Below the pieces are notes generated by a model. The model searched no databases. It was not told the DNA's origin and was given only the letters and a program-made list of their open reading frames with translations. This document shows positions 11,001-20,651 of a stretch of DNA of 64,000 bases, piece after piece; position 1 is the stretch's first letter; each line of letters starts with the position of its first letter. The translations under genes and the position numbers were made by a program. The stretch is from assembly GCA_037783545.1 (NCBI GenBank), contig JBBELK010000622.1, positions 248,001 to 312,000 of the forward strand, written 5' to 3'. The stretch comes from Henricia sp. BOLD:AAB3569 (Eukaryota; Echinodermata; Asteroidea; Spinulosida; Echinasteridae).

Positions 11001-13768
11001 GCCCGTGTTGTGCTACCTTTGCTCTGCAGAAGGCTGCCCGGGATGGAAAGGAAAAATACCCATCTGTCCAGAAAACCGTTGAACGAGAAACGTATGTTGA
11101 CAACCAGCTGGCCAGTAGCCACAATGTGGATCAGGCAAAAGAGCTTGTTGAGAACACCCGCCGTTGTCTCAAGGACTCCGGATTTGACATGGTAAAATAT
11201 GCCAGCAGTCATCCTGATGTCGTGAAAGATCTACCCGAAGCCGTTCGCTCTAACCGTCAGATTCGCTCGCTCTCACTGGACGACCAAGGCTGTGAGATGG
11301 AACCCGCCTTGGGTTTGAGTTGGGACTGTCAGACAGATGAGTTATGCCATCCAGCCAAGGTACCACAGGAACAACCGCTCACCAAACGCACTGCCCTTCG
11401 CGTGCTTGCTAGCCAGTTTGAACCCCTCGGTAGTATCGCACCTTTCACTGCTCGAGCAAAGATGATTGTTCAAGAGCTGTGGATGGAGAAGTTGGATTGG
11501 GATGAAGTAGTCGCCAATGCAGATATCAAGCACCGGTGGGATGATTGGTGTGCTGAACTGGAGCAAATTCCAACAGTTCGACTGCAACGATGCTACACTC
11601 CCTCGCATGTTGATAGTGCGACTGTCAAGAGGTCTCTACACGTGTTTTGTGACTCGTCCGAGAGGCTGTATGGGGCAGTGGCATACATGCGCTCCGTAGA
11701 TGCACAGGAACAAGTTTTTCTTAGTTTCGTTCTGGCAAAGTGTCGCGTAGCTCCTCAACGCCGGACTTCCATGCCCCGTTTGGAACTCATGGCAGCCCTT
11801 GTGGGAGCCCAACTAGCACAGTTCATCACCCAGACACTGGATGTTGACATCCAATATGTGATGATGTGGAGCGACTCGACAACTGTATTGACATGGATAC
11901 AGTCCGACTCTTGTCGCTTCAAAGTTTTTGTCGGCACTCGCATTTCCGAAATTCAGACCTTGACAGCAGGGACTGAATGGCGTTACGTCCGCTCGGCTGA
12001 TAACCCAGCAGACGACATCACTCGAGGACTATCAGTCTCGGAGTTAGGAAGTGGCTCGCGTTGGAATGATGGTCCTCAATGGCTACGCGCTTACCCAGAC
12101 ACCTGGCAAAAGGAGAGTGAATCTGTCCTGGCCCAGACTCGTGCAACATCAGTAATCGATCATGTTGAGGAGAAGGGAAACCAATTCTGCGGCCTTACCA
12201 TAGCGGGTCCGGTAGCGGACCTCGATTTCGGCAACCACAAGACTTGGACATCTTTAGTTGATGCCTTGGGTCAACAACTTTTCCCAGATCATGATCTTGA
12301 GACGGAAGCTCTTACTCCAGAACAGACATGTGCGATAGAAAACCAAATCCTCCGTCGTGCCCAGCTGGAAAACTTCAAGGAAGACCTCAATGCTCTTGAG
12401 AAGGGCAAAGAAGTGTCCCGGGATAGCCGTCTCCGGGAGCTGGCCCCTGAGGTAGATGCCACTTCTGGAGTAATCCGTGTCGGTGGTCGTCTGAGGAAGG
12501 TACCTCATAATGAGTCCGTAGACTTAGAGCCTCATCCCATCGTCCTTGACCCTCATCATCCAGTCACTAAGCTGTGCATCCAAGAGGCAGATCGTCATTT
12601 TGGTCACCAGGCCGGTACTGAACAAGTCTTCGCGTACCTGCGTCGCCGCTACTGGATTATCCGAGGGCGTACAGCTATCAAAGGGATCCTCCGAGCTTGC
12701 CCTGAGTGTCGTCGATGGAGGGGGAAACCTCAAGTGCCAAGAATGGCAGACCTACCGGAGTCTCGCCTGAGACTGCTCAAGCCCCCTTTTTTCTCAACCG
12801 GCATGGATTGCTTTGGTCCCTTTCGAGTGAAAATTGGCCGACGACAAGAGAAACGTTGGGGCTTGATATTTAAGTGCATGACGACTCGAGCTGTCCACCT
12901 CGAACTCGTAGAGTCACTTGACACAGACCACTTCTTGATGGCATATCGGAGATTTGCCTCCCGTAGGGGTGTACCCCATGAATTGCTAAGTGACTGCGGG
13001 ACCAACTTCAAGGGTGCGGAGACTGAGATTCGGCAGGCATTGGCAGAAATGGAGCCCGCCCTGGTTCACCGTCTCGCTCGGTACAGGGTTACATTCAAGT
13101 TCAACCCTCCTAATGCACCGCACTTCGGCGGACTCTGGGAACGAGAAATACGTTCTGTTAAGACCGCACTGAGAGGTGTTCTTGGAGACCGCTCGATACC
13201 CGAGCCTGTGCTTCGCACCGTCCTCACTGAAATTGAGGGCATGCTAAATTCCAAGCCGTTGGGATATGCCTCCTCGGAGGTATCTGACGTCGATCCAGTT
13301 ACCCCGAATATGCTTCTAATGGGGCGGCGTGACCCAGCCTTGCCCATGGTAGTCTACGACGAGTCTGTATTCAAGGGACGCCGCACATGGAGACACAGTC
13401 AAGTGATTGCGGACCAGTTTTGGCGGCAGTTTATCCACTCCTACCTTCCGGCATTGCAGATTCGTCAAAAATGGCATCGCGAGGTGGATAATCTTACTGT
13501 CGGAGAGGTGGTCATGATTGCAGACCCTCAACTTACGCGATCTCAGTGGCCGGTCGGCAAGATCGTCGAAGTACTGCCAGGTAGTGACGGCCGAATTCGG
13601 GTTGCCGATGTGAAGGTGGGCAACAAGACCTACAAAAGGCCGGTTGCAAGACTCGTGCGACTGCCCAAGCTTGAAGACGAGGACGCCGCAGATACCGGCA
13701 AAACGCTTCTCACTCGAGCGCCTGTGACCTTCAGGTCGTACGGACACCTGACGGCCGGATGTCTTTAA
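8036..13768 (+). CDS. BEL/Pao gag-pol polyprotein
   Basis: A single open frame of about 1,900 codons. In order it shows a Ser/Thr/Pro-rich leader; a DUF1759-type gag region at about residues 220-420 (LPKLEIPKFDDEHNVRQYV); Cys/His knuckles at about 480-530 (CLYCNIRESGHHLETC and CGTCQEDH); and an aspartic-protease-like region at about 570-740. Reverse transcriptase follows at about 880-1060 (RLVFNCSFEYMNQSLNN through the YVDN block), then RNase H at about 1195-1330 (LHVFCDSSERLYGA, WSDSTTVLTWI). An H2C2 zinc-binding integrase head lies at about 1520-1565, the integrase core at about 1590-1710 (GMDCFGPF, SDCGTNFKG, GLWEREI), and a DUF5641-like tail comes last. The product copies the element RNA and inserts the DNA. 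It is presumably processed by the protease in the cytoplasmic particle. Confidence 0.93.
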   Translation: MQQQLLDISNPQLDLPQAHEPADSRTADWIQDTRLCNNVHVIPSSTPVTTTVVVTPKPVNTCIVVSSMPVYTKTNTVSMHGNCHVGPNPFFPPSTGHTDFILQNAGYTLTPAAKTTIPGAATMTTVQGAANPNATHIVSSPNMQTQQSVMSVQAASPTRPVQGEASKVTVSPSSPTFEQTNSSSSGNEGSEPSTPLPQGKREPSSPKSKQEFYPYRYGMFVDSLPKLEIPKFDDEHNVRQYVVFRSLWDSIMSKTEFQLPEATKFAYLRSHLGGRPLAIADRNMILGDKAYQSTMKQFDRAFGEPGRIVQGLLTQLEMRSYVSPNDWAGLRDLSDELVTLVETAAHLNLEAELQNHKYAASLSQKLPERLHTEFLSKMWKKGQGQTYTVETLSQWLEEKTGPAGLILLERSAKRPGKDKPLPPDRRRPTGKISQPQPTRSYVARTKPSVVNSSLDAGKMFGNKPSTPESSVPSTWTGDRITCLYCNIRESGHHLETCEKFNNLNRDQKLQWLKDTRRCNKCAKKHEKTCPFPKKCGTCQEDHRTSLHEVVKILPKTQGTVLCSGVGSKPTLDYDRDVLIKVVPLTLYGASGKLDTYGILDECAERTMILPQAVKRLEIPGSAERLRVETVMGDTSWNGKCVDFSVSARNDPDQKFQIKCAFTAKEFQLADYSLSAEKLQAKWPHLRELPLFTAYKVQPAVLIGADHIELTLSTEVRTGPKTSSPVGVKTLFGWTVQGRQGLQHPSKLATHQQVLFTRCQQPEHDLHRMMERFMAIDKLPHINEKEATRSRLDKVAIQILEEKTVRVEVQGISRLQTPILWKPGSSRPEGPSHAVEALARAHKRRMGSDPILAEFCDTYLEKLKKQEHVQELGTVAEVQARGTPSWFIPYHVVYSSNKFRLVFNCSFEYMNQSLNNELLAGPTLNPSLLEVLLRFRQGRVAVSGDITAMFHQVRLSPEDRPRFRFLWWDENRNTWLVFQWLVLPFGAACSPCCATFALQKAARDGKEKYPSVQKTVERETYVDNQLASSHNVDQAKELVENTRRCLKDSGFDMVKYASSHPDVVKDLPEAVRSNRQIRSLSLDDQGCEMEPALGLSWDCQTDELCHPAKVPQEQPLTKRTALRVLASQFEPLGSIAPFTARAKMIVQELWMEKLDWDEVVANADIKHRWDDWCAELEQIPTVRLQRCYTPSHVDSATVKRSLHVFCDSSERLYGAVAYMRSVDAQEQVFLSFVLAKCRVAPQRRTSMPRLELMAALVGAQLAQFITQTLDVDIQYVMMWSDSTTVLTWIQSDSCRFKVFVGTRISEIQTLTAGTEWRYVRSADNPADDITRGLSVSELGSGSRWNDGPQWLRAYPDTWQKESESVLAQTRATSVIDHVEEKGNQFCGLTIAGPVADLDFGNHKTWTSLVDALGQQLFPDHDLETEALTPEQTCAIENQILRRAQLENFKEDLNALEKGKEVSRDSRLRELAPEVDATSGVIRVGGRLRKVPHNESVDLEPHPIVLDPHHPVTKLCIQEADRHFGHQAGTEQVFAYLRRRYWIIRGRTAIKGILRACPECRRWRGKPQVPRMADLPESRLRLLKPPFFSTGMDCFGPFRVKIGRRQEKRWGLIFKCMTTRAVHLELVESLDTDHFLMAYRRFASRRGVPHELLSDCGTNFKGAETEIRQALAEMEPALVHRLARYRVTFKFNPPNAPHFGGLWEREIRSVKTALRGVLGDRSIPEPVLRTVLTEIEGMLNSKPLGYASSEVSDVDPVTPNMLLMGRRDPALPMVVYDESVFKGRRTWRHSQVIADQFWRQFIHSYLPALQIRQKWHREVDNLTVGEVVMIADPQLTRSQWPVGKIVEVLPGSDGRIRVADVKVGNKTYKRPVARLVRLPKLEDEDAADTGKTLLTRAPVTFRSYGHLTAGCL

Positions 13769-13842
13769 GGCCAAGTTGTTTATCGTTTCCTGTAGTTTAG
13801 TGCTATTTACTAAAGCTTTACATACCGTATGCAAATTTCCGT

Positions 13843-13861
13843 TGAAATTTGGGGGCGGCTA
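13843..13861 (+). other. Polypurine tract region
   Basis: The G-rich stretch gaaatttgggggcgg lies immediately before the 3' LTR, where plus-strand DNA synthesis is primed in LTR elements. Position fits; the exact priming site is inferred. Confidence 0.6.
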
Positions 13862-14475
13862 TGTAGAAATCTCTTATCCCATAGAGGGCGCTATGACAGT
13901 TTTATGGTTGGAAAATGAAGTTTGTTCTTGACAATTGGTGGCGCCCTTGTCACACACCACATTTTTTCATTGCCTTTAGTGCCTCGTGATTTTTCACCAT
14001 GTTTGCTATTTGATGCTGGAAAGTTGTTGAAATTTGCCTGAAATAAGCTGCTCTAAGGTTCTTAACTAGGTGAGATTAACATTTGGTTATTAGACTACAC
14101 TTTTGTAAGCTTATATTGACCACACCAGGATTTTTAAGGAGTATTTAACCCGCAAATATTTCCATAACTTGTCATGGTCGAAAGTGTTTATTATGACAAC
14201 TTTTACGTGTAGGCCTATGTAGGTGAAAGTTCAAGCCTTACCAAAACCATGCTTGATTTCTTAAACATGTTAGTGTTCTTGGAGAACTGACCTTTATGTT
14301 TATCTCTCATTGTATTTCAGCATAAAACAAGAAAACAAAGAAAGAAACAAACTCGGAATCAAACATAACTGTGTCAAAGGAGAAATTTGTGAACTGAGTT
14401 TATCGGCTAGAAGTTTCTTAGTTGCGGCCCCACTTGTTAGAGATTAAAACCCAACCAGACCCACCGTTCCGAACA
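13862..14475 (+). repeat. 3' LTR of BEL/Pao element
   Basis: 614 bp, near-identical to 6827-7440, followed by the duplicated pentamer acagc. About two base differences were seen between LTRs by eye. Confidence 0.93.
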
Positions 14476-15465
14476 ACAGCAGTGGGAAAAAATCTAAAAA
14501 TCATGAAAATTTCTCTCTCTTAGTTTTTACACCATGGTTTTTACAACTAAACTAAAATTTTACATGGTTTTATAACAATGGAAATCCAGGCTGGGGGCCT
14601 AAAATCAGACATGTCATAATTTTATTTCTCATTTTTATCATCAAACTTGTTCTAACATACATTGTTTATTTTTCATTTAATACAAAATAAAGACGTTTAT
14701 AGTGGTCGGATATGGAATTCAACCTACAAATTCAAATTATTTCTGCACTTGAAGTCAAATATTGAACTAATGAATCAGACAATGTTGACGAACATTTCCT
14801 TGGACAATGTTGGACAGCAGTGGGAAAAAATTAAAAAATCATGAAAATTCCTCTCTTAGTTTTTACACCATGGTTTTTACAACTAAACTAAAATTTTACA
14901 TGGTTTTATAACAATGGAAATCCAGGTTGGGGGCCTAAAATCAGACATGTCATAATTTTATTTCTCATTTTTATCATCAAACTTGTTCTAACATGCATTG
15001 TTTATTTTTCATTTAATACAAAATAAAGACGTTTATAGTGGTCGGATATGGAATTCAACCTAAAAATTCAAATTATTTCTGCACTTGAAGTGAAATATTG
15101 AACTAATGAATCAGACAATGTTGACGAACATTTCCTTGGACAATGTTGGACAGCAGTGGGAAAAAATTAAAAAATCATGAAAATTCCTCTCTTAGTTTTT
15201 ACACCATGGTTTTTACAACTAAACTAAAATTTTACATGGTTTTATAACAATGGAAATCCAGGTTGGGGGCCTAAAATCAGACATGTCATAATTTTATTTC
15301 TCATTTTTATCATCAAACTTGTTCTAACATGCATTGTTTATTTTTCATTTACAGAATAAAGACGTTTATAAGTGGTCGGATATGGAATTCAACCTAAAAA
15401 TTCAAATTATTTCTGCAAATATTAAACTAATGAATCAGACAAAGTTGACGAACATTTCCATTTTG
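14476..15465 (+). repeat. Tandem ~320-345 bp unit array, right part
   Basis: Continuation of the array interrupted by the BEL element. The marker gacaatgttggacagcagtg recurs near 14808 and 15144, a spacing of 336 bp. Removing the inserted element gives about 343 bp between the units either side of it. The last unit decays at about 15460. The acceptor-like tract and following open stretch persist in each unit, although in two units catttacag reads catttaatacaaa. The final unit differs in its open stretch. Confidence 0.8.
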
Positions 15466-17396
15466 TTTTTAGTTAACCAAACTGTGCAAATTTCCTTCAA
15501 GGGCTTCTGTCCTATCTACAAATTAGTTTGCTGTTGTTCCCTGGAATTCGTAAAAACAGCTTCATATCCACAAAATTAATGGGCCTTCTCAAAGCATTCT
15601 CCTCAAAGCACTGAAAATGGTGAAATTTTAAACATTTAGTAAACTAATAAACATCAAATTTAAATTTGTTCCATTAAACGTTATTCCAGTATATTTTCGG
15701 AGGCTTATGCAAGCAAGTTGCTCTAATTAATTTTCTGCAATTCTGCTTGCTGTAAAAACAAAAACATGCACGAAGAATCAGAAAAAAAAGTATTGTTTTA
15801 AATAGGCCGTAAAAGGTCGATCCTTGGGTCACAACAATTTGCCTTATTTTTTGTTGGCCTAAATGAAAATCAAATGGGTCATATTTGACTTTAGAAAATG
15901 TACAATTACTTTTGTAATGTACAATTACTTCAAACATTGTGTACAAAGCATGTGATAGTGAGTGAAATTAGTAGTTTTTAAGAAAGTGGGTGGTTCTTCA
16001 CTCAGATTAATTCACTCCTAAATTTTGGTTTTTTTCTATCATATCTGAACTAACTGATGCTTGCAAGTCATTTTAGTGAAAAATAGTAGTGGATAACTTC
16101 TCTGAAATCGTTTAGCACTTCTTTTTTTTACCGAAGCCAATAATATGAAAAGCATGCCATAGTATAGAGGAGAAGAAAACTATCCCAGTCGTTTTCTTCC
16201 TCCATGCGTAAGCGATGAAAAAAAATCGTGACCAAGCAGAAAATGCCCTAAGAAAATCTCTAAATGCCAGTCTTTGATAGCCTTTGAACTTTTCGGTTCC
16301 CAACTTGGAACGAAAATGCTTCGTCTTCACTGGCCGCCCAATCATCACACCCGACCGTACCCGACCGTACGAGCAACACAGGCCGGCAAGCGGCAAGGCC
16401 CGGACGTACGGTACAGGCGAGCCACTGAGTGCAACGCGCAAGACAGCTTTGTCCGTGGACAACGTGTTTGCCTCATATCATGTTTGCCCGCTGACTGCTG
16501 ATCGATCGATCGATCAGCGACTGGAAAAGCAGCGACATTTGTATGCACTGTCCTGTGCAGTGTGTACTCTGGGTACCAGACAGACCAGAGCTGTTGTGAA
16601 TTATGGAAATTAGATGACGTCACGCATTTCAACGTGTCACACAAAGGTATGCCAGGAATTCGCTCGGTATTTTGCGAGCGATTTATACGGAATATGAAAG
16701 ACTGTCTTTTCGACTGTATTTCAGGTGCGCCCTCTGGCGGCCAATGGTGAATAGTCTATGTACATCGTGTATTGCGCGCAAAAAGGCAGTCTTTCCGAAA
16801 GACTAGGGGGGCGCACGCTCTCCGGGGACCTATGGGGTCCCTTGAACTTACTACCTAAGTTAAGTGTGCCCTGGATCAGAATTAATAAGAATTGTTAAGT
16901 TGAAGAGGTATGAATCAATTTTACTGGAGTTGTTGGGACAGTCCATGGGCCATATCCCAAAAATGCATGTCGGCACCATTTTAAGGGGACAAAGGCTCAT
17001 CATCTCTTTTGAAAGATGATCACCTTGGGCACATTTTTTGGTATGATGGTCATTCTGAAGAGGTAGTTTTATGACAAAATCACAGTTTGTAAATATTTTC
17101 CTCAATATTTTCCAGGCTTAAATGAAAAATCTAACAAGTGGATAGTGTGAGCAGTGACACGTTGATTTTCTTAAATGGTTTGTTTCATCTTTTTCTCCAA
17201 GGTTGCCATGACAACAGCCGTTTTGGGGCAAACAAAAACACAATTGTTGGTAATAAAACTTTTAAAATTCATATTACAGGATTCATATGCGCACTTCGAT
17301 GTTGCTAGACGCGTTTGTACGTGGGCGGGGCTTATTGGATTGGTCTATTGGCCGAGAGGTATGCATACTTTCAGGGAGCTGAGGTTTACGGATTGA
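15466..17396. other. Long stretch without a recognisable gene
   Basis: AT-rich to about 16250, then mixed composition. The segment at about 16590-16760 includes gatgacgtcacgcatt and gcgccctctggcgg, phrases typical of MITE debris. Open frames of 75-116 codons around 16112-16644 overlap on opposite strands and show no conserved motif. A four-fold gatc run occurs near 16500. Confidence 0.45.
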
Positions 17397-18252
17397 TTTA
17401 AAGGAACACACCTTCTTTGTTGGGCTATTTTGGGCTCGAAATAGACCCATACATTATTCTGAAGCGCATTCGAGAGTAAATTAGATATATCCTGAAAAGA
17501 CGCCGTCAAATTTAGCCGTTTTTGAGCACTTTTGAAAAATCCAAGGTCACGTGACTTTTCGGAACCAAATTCTGGTTCTGAAAAGTCACGTGGTCTTGTG
17601 AGTTAGTTGTATTTCCAGCCGTATAAAAGTTTGTTACTGCAGAACTGCACGAAATTCAACTCTGATTTTCCCCCAATATTTATAAGTAATTCACAAAAGA
17701 GAGACTATTTATACAGGTATGAAACAAAGTTAAACATAAATATGAAAATTCGAACATAATTGTTTGTTTCGAAAGTCCGGAGAACGGGAGCGAGCGCGTG
17801 CTACGGCAGGTCAGGCTACCGTTAAGTGTAGAAATTTGCCCCGCGCAGTACACGGCAAAAAGCTTGAGTGCACACACACACACGGAAGGGCGTGTTGCTT
17901 CGGTGCACGTATACGTTCGTGAAGAAAAAACATGATGCCAACTCCTCAAAAGAAAACGGAAATTCCTATTCGGTCGTCCGGGCTGTCCAGTGAAGTCGTG
18001 AGCAGAAAATTGGAGATATCCTGAGCAGGAGAAGAGCGAATCGTTTGTGACAAAGTCGTGAGGCTCTCGCGTAGTTGCAACGGCTGGTAAAGCGTATAAC
18101 CCGTTTTTTGACCGTTTTCGTTATTTTTGCACTTCTTTAGTAAATTACGGGATATTTTAATGAAATTTTTTCGCAACGGCCATCAAAAAAGTATTGTCAA
18201 TGCTGCTACATCACTAAATCATGTAAACAGTAGGCAGGTGTGTTCCTTTAAA
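17397..18252. mobile_element. MITE with perfect 16 bp ends
   Basis: The left end tttaaaggaacacacc and the right end ggtgtgttcctttaaa are exact inverted repeats 840 bp apart. The first ten bases match the ends of the 5020-5837 element, so the two may share a transposase source. An internal palindrome at about 17543-17596 is built from gtcacgtgacttttc and its complement. No transposase is seen. Confidence 0.7.
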
Positions 18253-18269
18253 GTGATTAAAATAACCAG

Positions 18270-18720
18270 TAATAATAATCCAGTGCGCAAGCCACCGTCA
18301 GACCGCCGTCGGCTGGTTTGCATCGACACGCTGACCCAAAAACCACCGCTGCGGTATCACAAGTGGCAGCGTTTTACCGCTGCCAAGCCACAGATACCAC
18401 TATAGCGGTAGTCAGCGGCCACCAGATGTCTGCCGCTTCTAAAGTACTGCCAGCGGACAACTATAGCGGTGGCCAGCAGCAAACCACCAGTGGTCTGTCG
18501 CACATATACCGCTAGCGGACCACTAGCGCTAGCCAGTGGCAAACCACCAGTGGTCTGCCATGCACTCTAAAACCGCCAGCGAACCACGAGCGGTATCCAG
18601 CATGCAGCAAACCACAAGATAGTGGTCTTCCGCGACAAAACCGCCAGTAAAAACCACTGGCGGTATCCAGTGGCAAACCACCAGTGGTCTGCCGCTCCAA
18701 AATTTCATAGTGCAGGGTTG
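18270..18720. repeat. Degenerate ACCACCAGTGGT-rich repeats
   Basis: Many imperfect copies of gtggcaaaccaccagtggtc in both orientations create numerous small hairpins. The left edge (cagtgcgcaagccaccg, about 18281) matches the reverse complement of about 46440-46500, so this is part of a dispersed family. Copy 2 of the downstream repeat shares part of this block near 26040-26120. Open frames across it reflect repeat periodicity rather than genes. Confidence 0.65.
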
Positions 18721-19862
18721 CCGTTGGAAAGACATCCTAGGCCTACTAAGTATGCGAACCCTTGGATGTGGAGTTTTAAAGTTTTATTGCCCCGAAATAG
18801 CTGTTGCGATGTTATTGAGACAAAGATTAATTTAACCTTAAAAAACAATCAACGCTTCTGCTTGTCTCGAGATTTTTTTCTAGATGTACATATACCATTT
18901 TTAGCAGAAAATATTAATAATAAAATAACACGTGAAATTACCCAAAAACGACGAATCTAAAATGGTGTTTTGGTCCAAAAATGTACCATTCCGCTTATAG
19001 CGTTTAAATATGGTTCATAAAAACTGCCAGGGTATCTCAGAATGAGTTTGCCGTTGGAGTTCACCAGTAAGGCCAAATAAATATGGTGATATGGAGTTTT
19101 GAAGATAGTATACATGATTGGTAAACTGTTACAAATAGTTTTATGCCCCTGTGATTGAGGATATGCATGATTAAAACCAGCAAAAACCAGCTCCGTATTT
19201 CGTCTAACTTTTGAGAAAACAGTCAAAAAAAGGTTTGCAGTCATTTCGCCCCAAAACCACTTCGCCCTGAACCATTTCGCCTCGAACCACGGCCTGTGCA
19301 CGAAGTGGTTTTGGGGCGAAGTGCCATTTGGGCAATGTAGTGTTTGGACGAAGTAATTTAGGGCGAAATGGCACTCGGGCGAAAGGATTGGGGCGAAATG
19401 GCACTTGGGCGAAATGGTTTTGGGGCGAATTGAATTTTCGTCTCATGAGACGAAAACTAATTGTTCTACTCATTTATCAAAGACTCTAACACTTCAGACA
19501 AAACCATTTCAGGGGAAGTTTTCTACGGTCATCATGTTTATGTTATGTAAGTTAGGCGTAAATCTGTGAACATTTCTGATTTTTGAGATTACCAACGATG
19601 TATATACTGCCTTTAATTACCAAACACTGTGGGTGTTTTTTTCCCCAAAAATGGCTGTTGCCATGGCAACCTTTGATAACAAAATGAAACAAACGGTACA
19701 AACCACCTAACAAAACGCTTCCACTGCTCAAATTTTAGGCCTGCATACCCTTTTAATAAGGAAAATTTAAAAACGACAATTATAAAATGATGTTTTCGGC
19801 CAAAAATGCACCATTCCGCCTAGACTGGTTCCCGTCCACATATTCCACACATGAGAATATAA
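18660..19862 (+). repeat. 1.2 kb dispersed repeat, copy 1
   Basis: Nearly identical to 26091-27320 in the same orientation. The alignment by eye ends at the phrase attccacacatgagaatataa in both. Inside, 19240-19440 holds imperfect repeats of the type ggcgaaatggcacttgggcg in both orientations. The right end contains ctagactggttcccgtccac; a related word occurs inverted near 52140 and may mark an element terminus. No coding is visible. Confidence 0.85.
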
Positions 19863-20110
19863 GGACAGGTAAAGGCGCTTTATCTTGATCTGTAATTGGT
19901 CGTCTTTGCGCGTGCGCATTGTGTTTTTTATATTTAAAAATTGGCCAAGCCCTTTGCTTTAGGCAATGTACTTTATTTACATAATTGGATATGTTCGACA
20001 CGCACGGCCAAGTTACAAATGTTACTGCAAAATCTGCCCACTTACTACAAAAATAAAAAATAATAATAACCACGTGACGGGCAGAATTCTGCCCGTCATG
20101 GCTGCCCTTT
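19863..20110. other. No gene seen
   Basis: AT-rich sequence between a dispersed repeat and a palindrome. Nothing recognisable. Confidence 0.4.
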
Positions 20111-20203
20111 ACACTATGAGCAACTAACAATGGAAATTGGGCACACACCATTGTTAATAACAATGGTTTGTCCCCAATCTCCATTGTTAGTTGCTCATAG
20201 TGT
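20111..20203. repeat. 93 bp palindrome
   Basis: The arms acactatgagcaactaaca and their reverse complement flank an inner inverted repeat around ccattgttaataacaatgg. It could fold as one long hairpin. Confidence 0.85.
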
Positions 20204-20236
20204 TACCGATCCCTATATTTTCGCAATAAGCCAACC

Positions 20237-20271
20237 ATTGGTTCCCGATTCCTATAGAATCGGGAACCAAT
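20237..20271. repeat. Short perfect hairpin
   Basis: The 15 bp arms attggttcccgattc and gaatcgggaaccaat are separated by ctata. Confidence 0.85.
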
Positions 20272-20651
20272 CTACATTCCGCCTTCATGTACAGTACTCT
20301 AAGCTAGGTAGGGTAAACTGGGGGGAAACGGGACATTTGTAATCGAAGGACAATAAACCGACTGGTTGAAAGTCTACTCAGAAAGTTTCGCTGTTTCTTT
20401 CCCGTCTCTTTGGCACGCCCCCTTTCCTTTCAGCCACTTTTTAAATGACGGCTGTCGGCAAATGACAAGGCACGTGCATAGGCATCAGCATTCAACGTTA
20501 AAGTTTTCGTGTAACCCAGTTTCACGTTGACTAAATGTTCCGAGGGCTGTATGAGTTTGATCTACGGTGGCTGATTTCCGCCAACAAAAATACTTCGTTT
20601 TATTACGGCGTTATAACGCTATAATACGGCGTTATAACGCCATAACGACAT
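20272..20651. other. No gene seen
   Basis: Contains a short direct repeat of acggcgttataacgc near 20604-20640. Otherwise nothing recognisable. Confidence 0.4.

Larger units (their letters stand above)
6827..14475 (+). mobile_element. BEL/Pao LTR retrotransposon, looks whole and young
   Basis: The element is bounded by two 614 bp LTRs starting TGTAGAAA and ending GAACA. The flanking pentamer acagc is duplicated at 6822-6826 and 14476-14480, the 5 bp duplication usual for BEL/Pao. A primer site matching tRNA-Tyr follows the 5' LTR, and a G-rich purine tract precedes the 3' LTR. The coding part has gag, protease, reverse transcriptase, RNase H and integrase in BEL/Pao order; I see no envelope gene. 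I found only about two differences between the LTRs, so the insertion is recent. It landed inside a pre-existing tandem array. It appears whole or with no more than one break. Confidence 0.93.

Noticed and set aside
16112-16644. Overlapping 75-116 codon frames as a host gene
   Set aside because: Frames overlap on both strands with no conserved residues or splice structure; probably chance in a less AT-rich patch.
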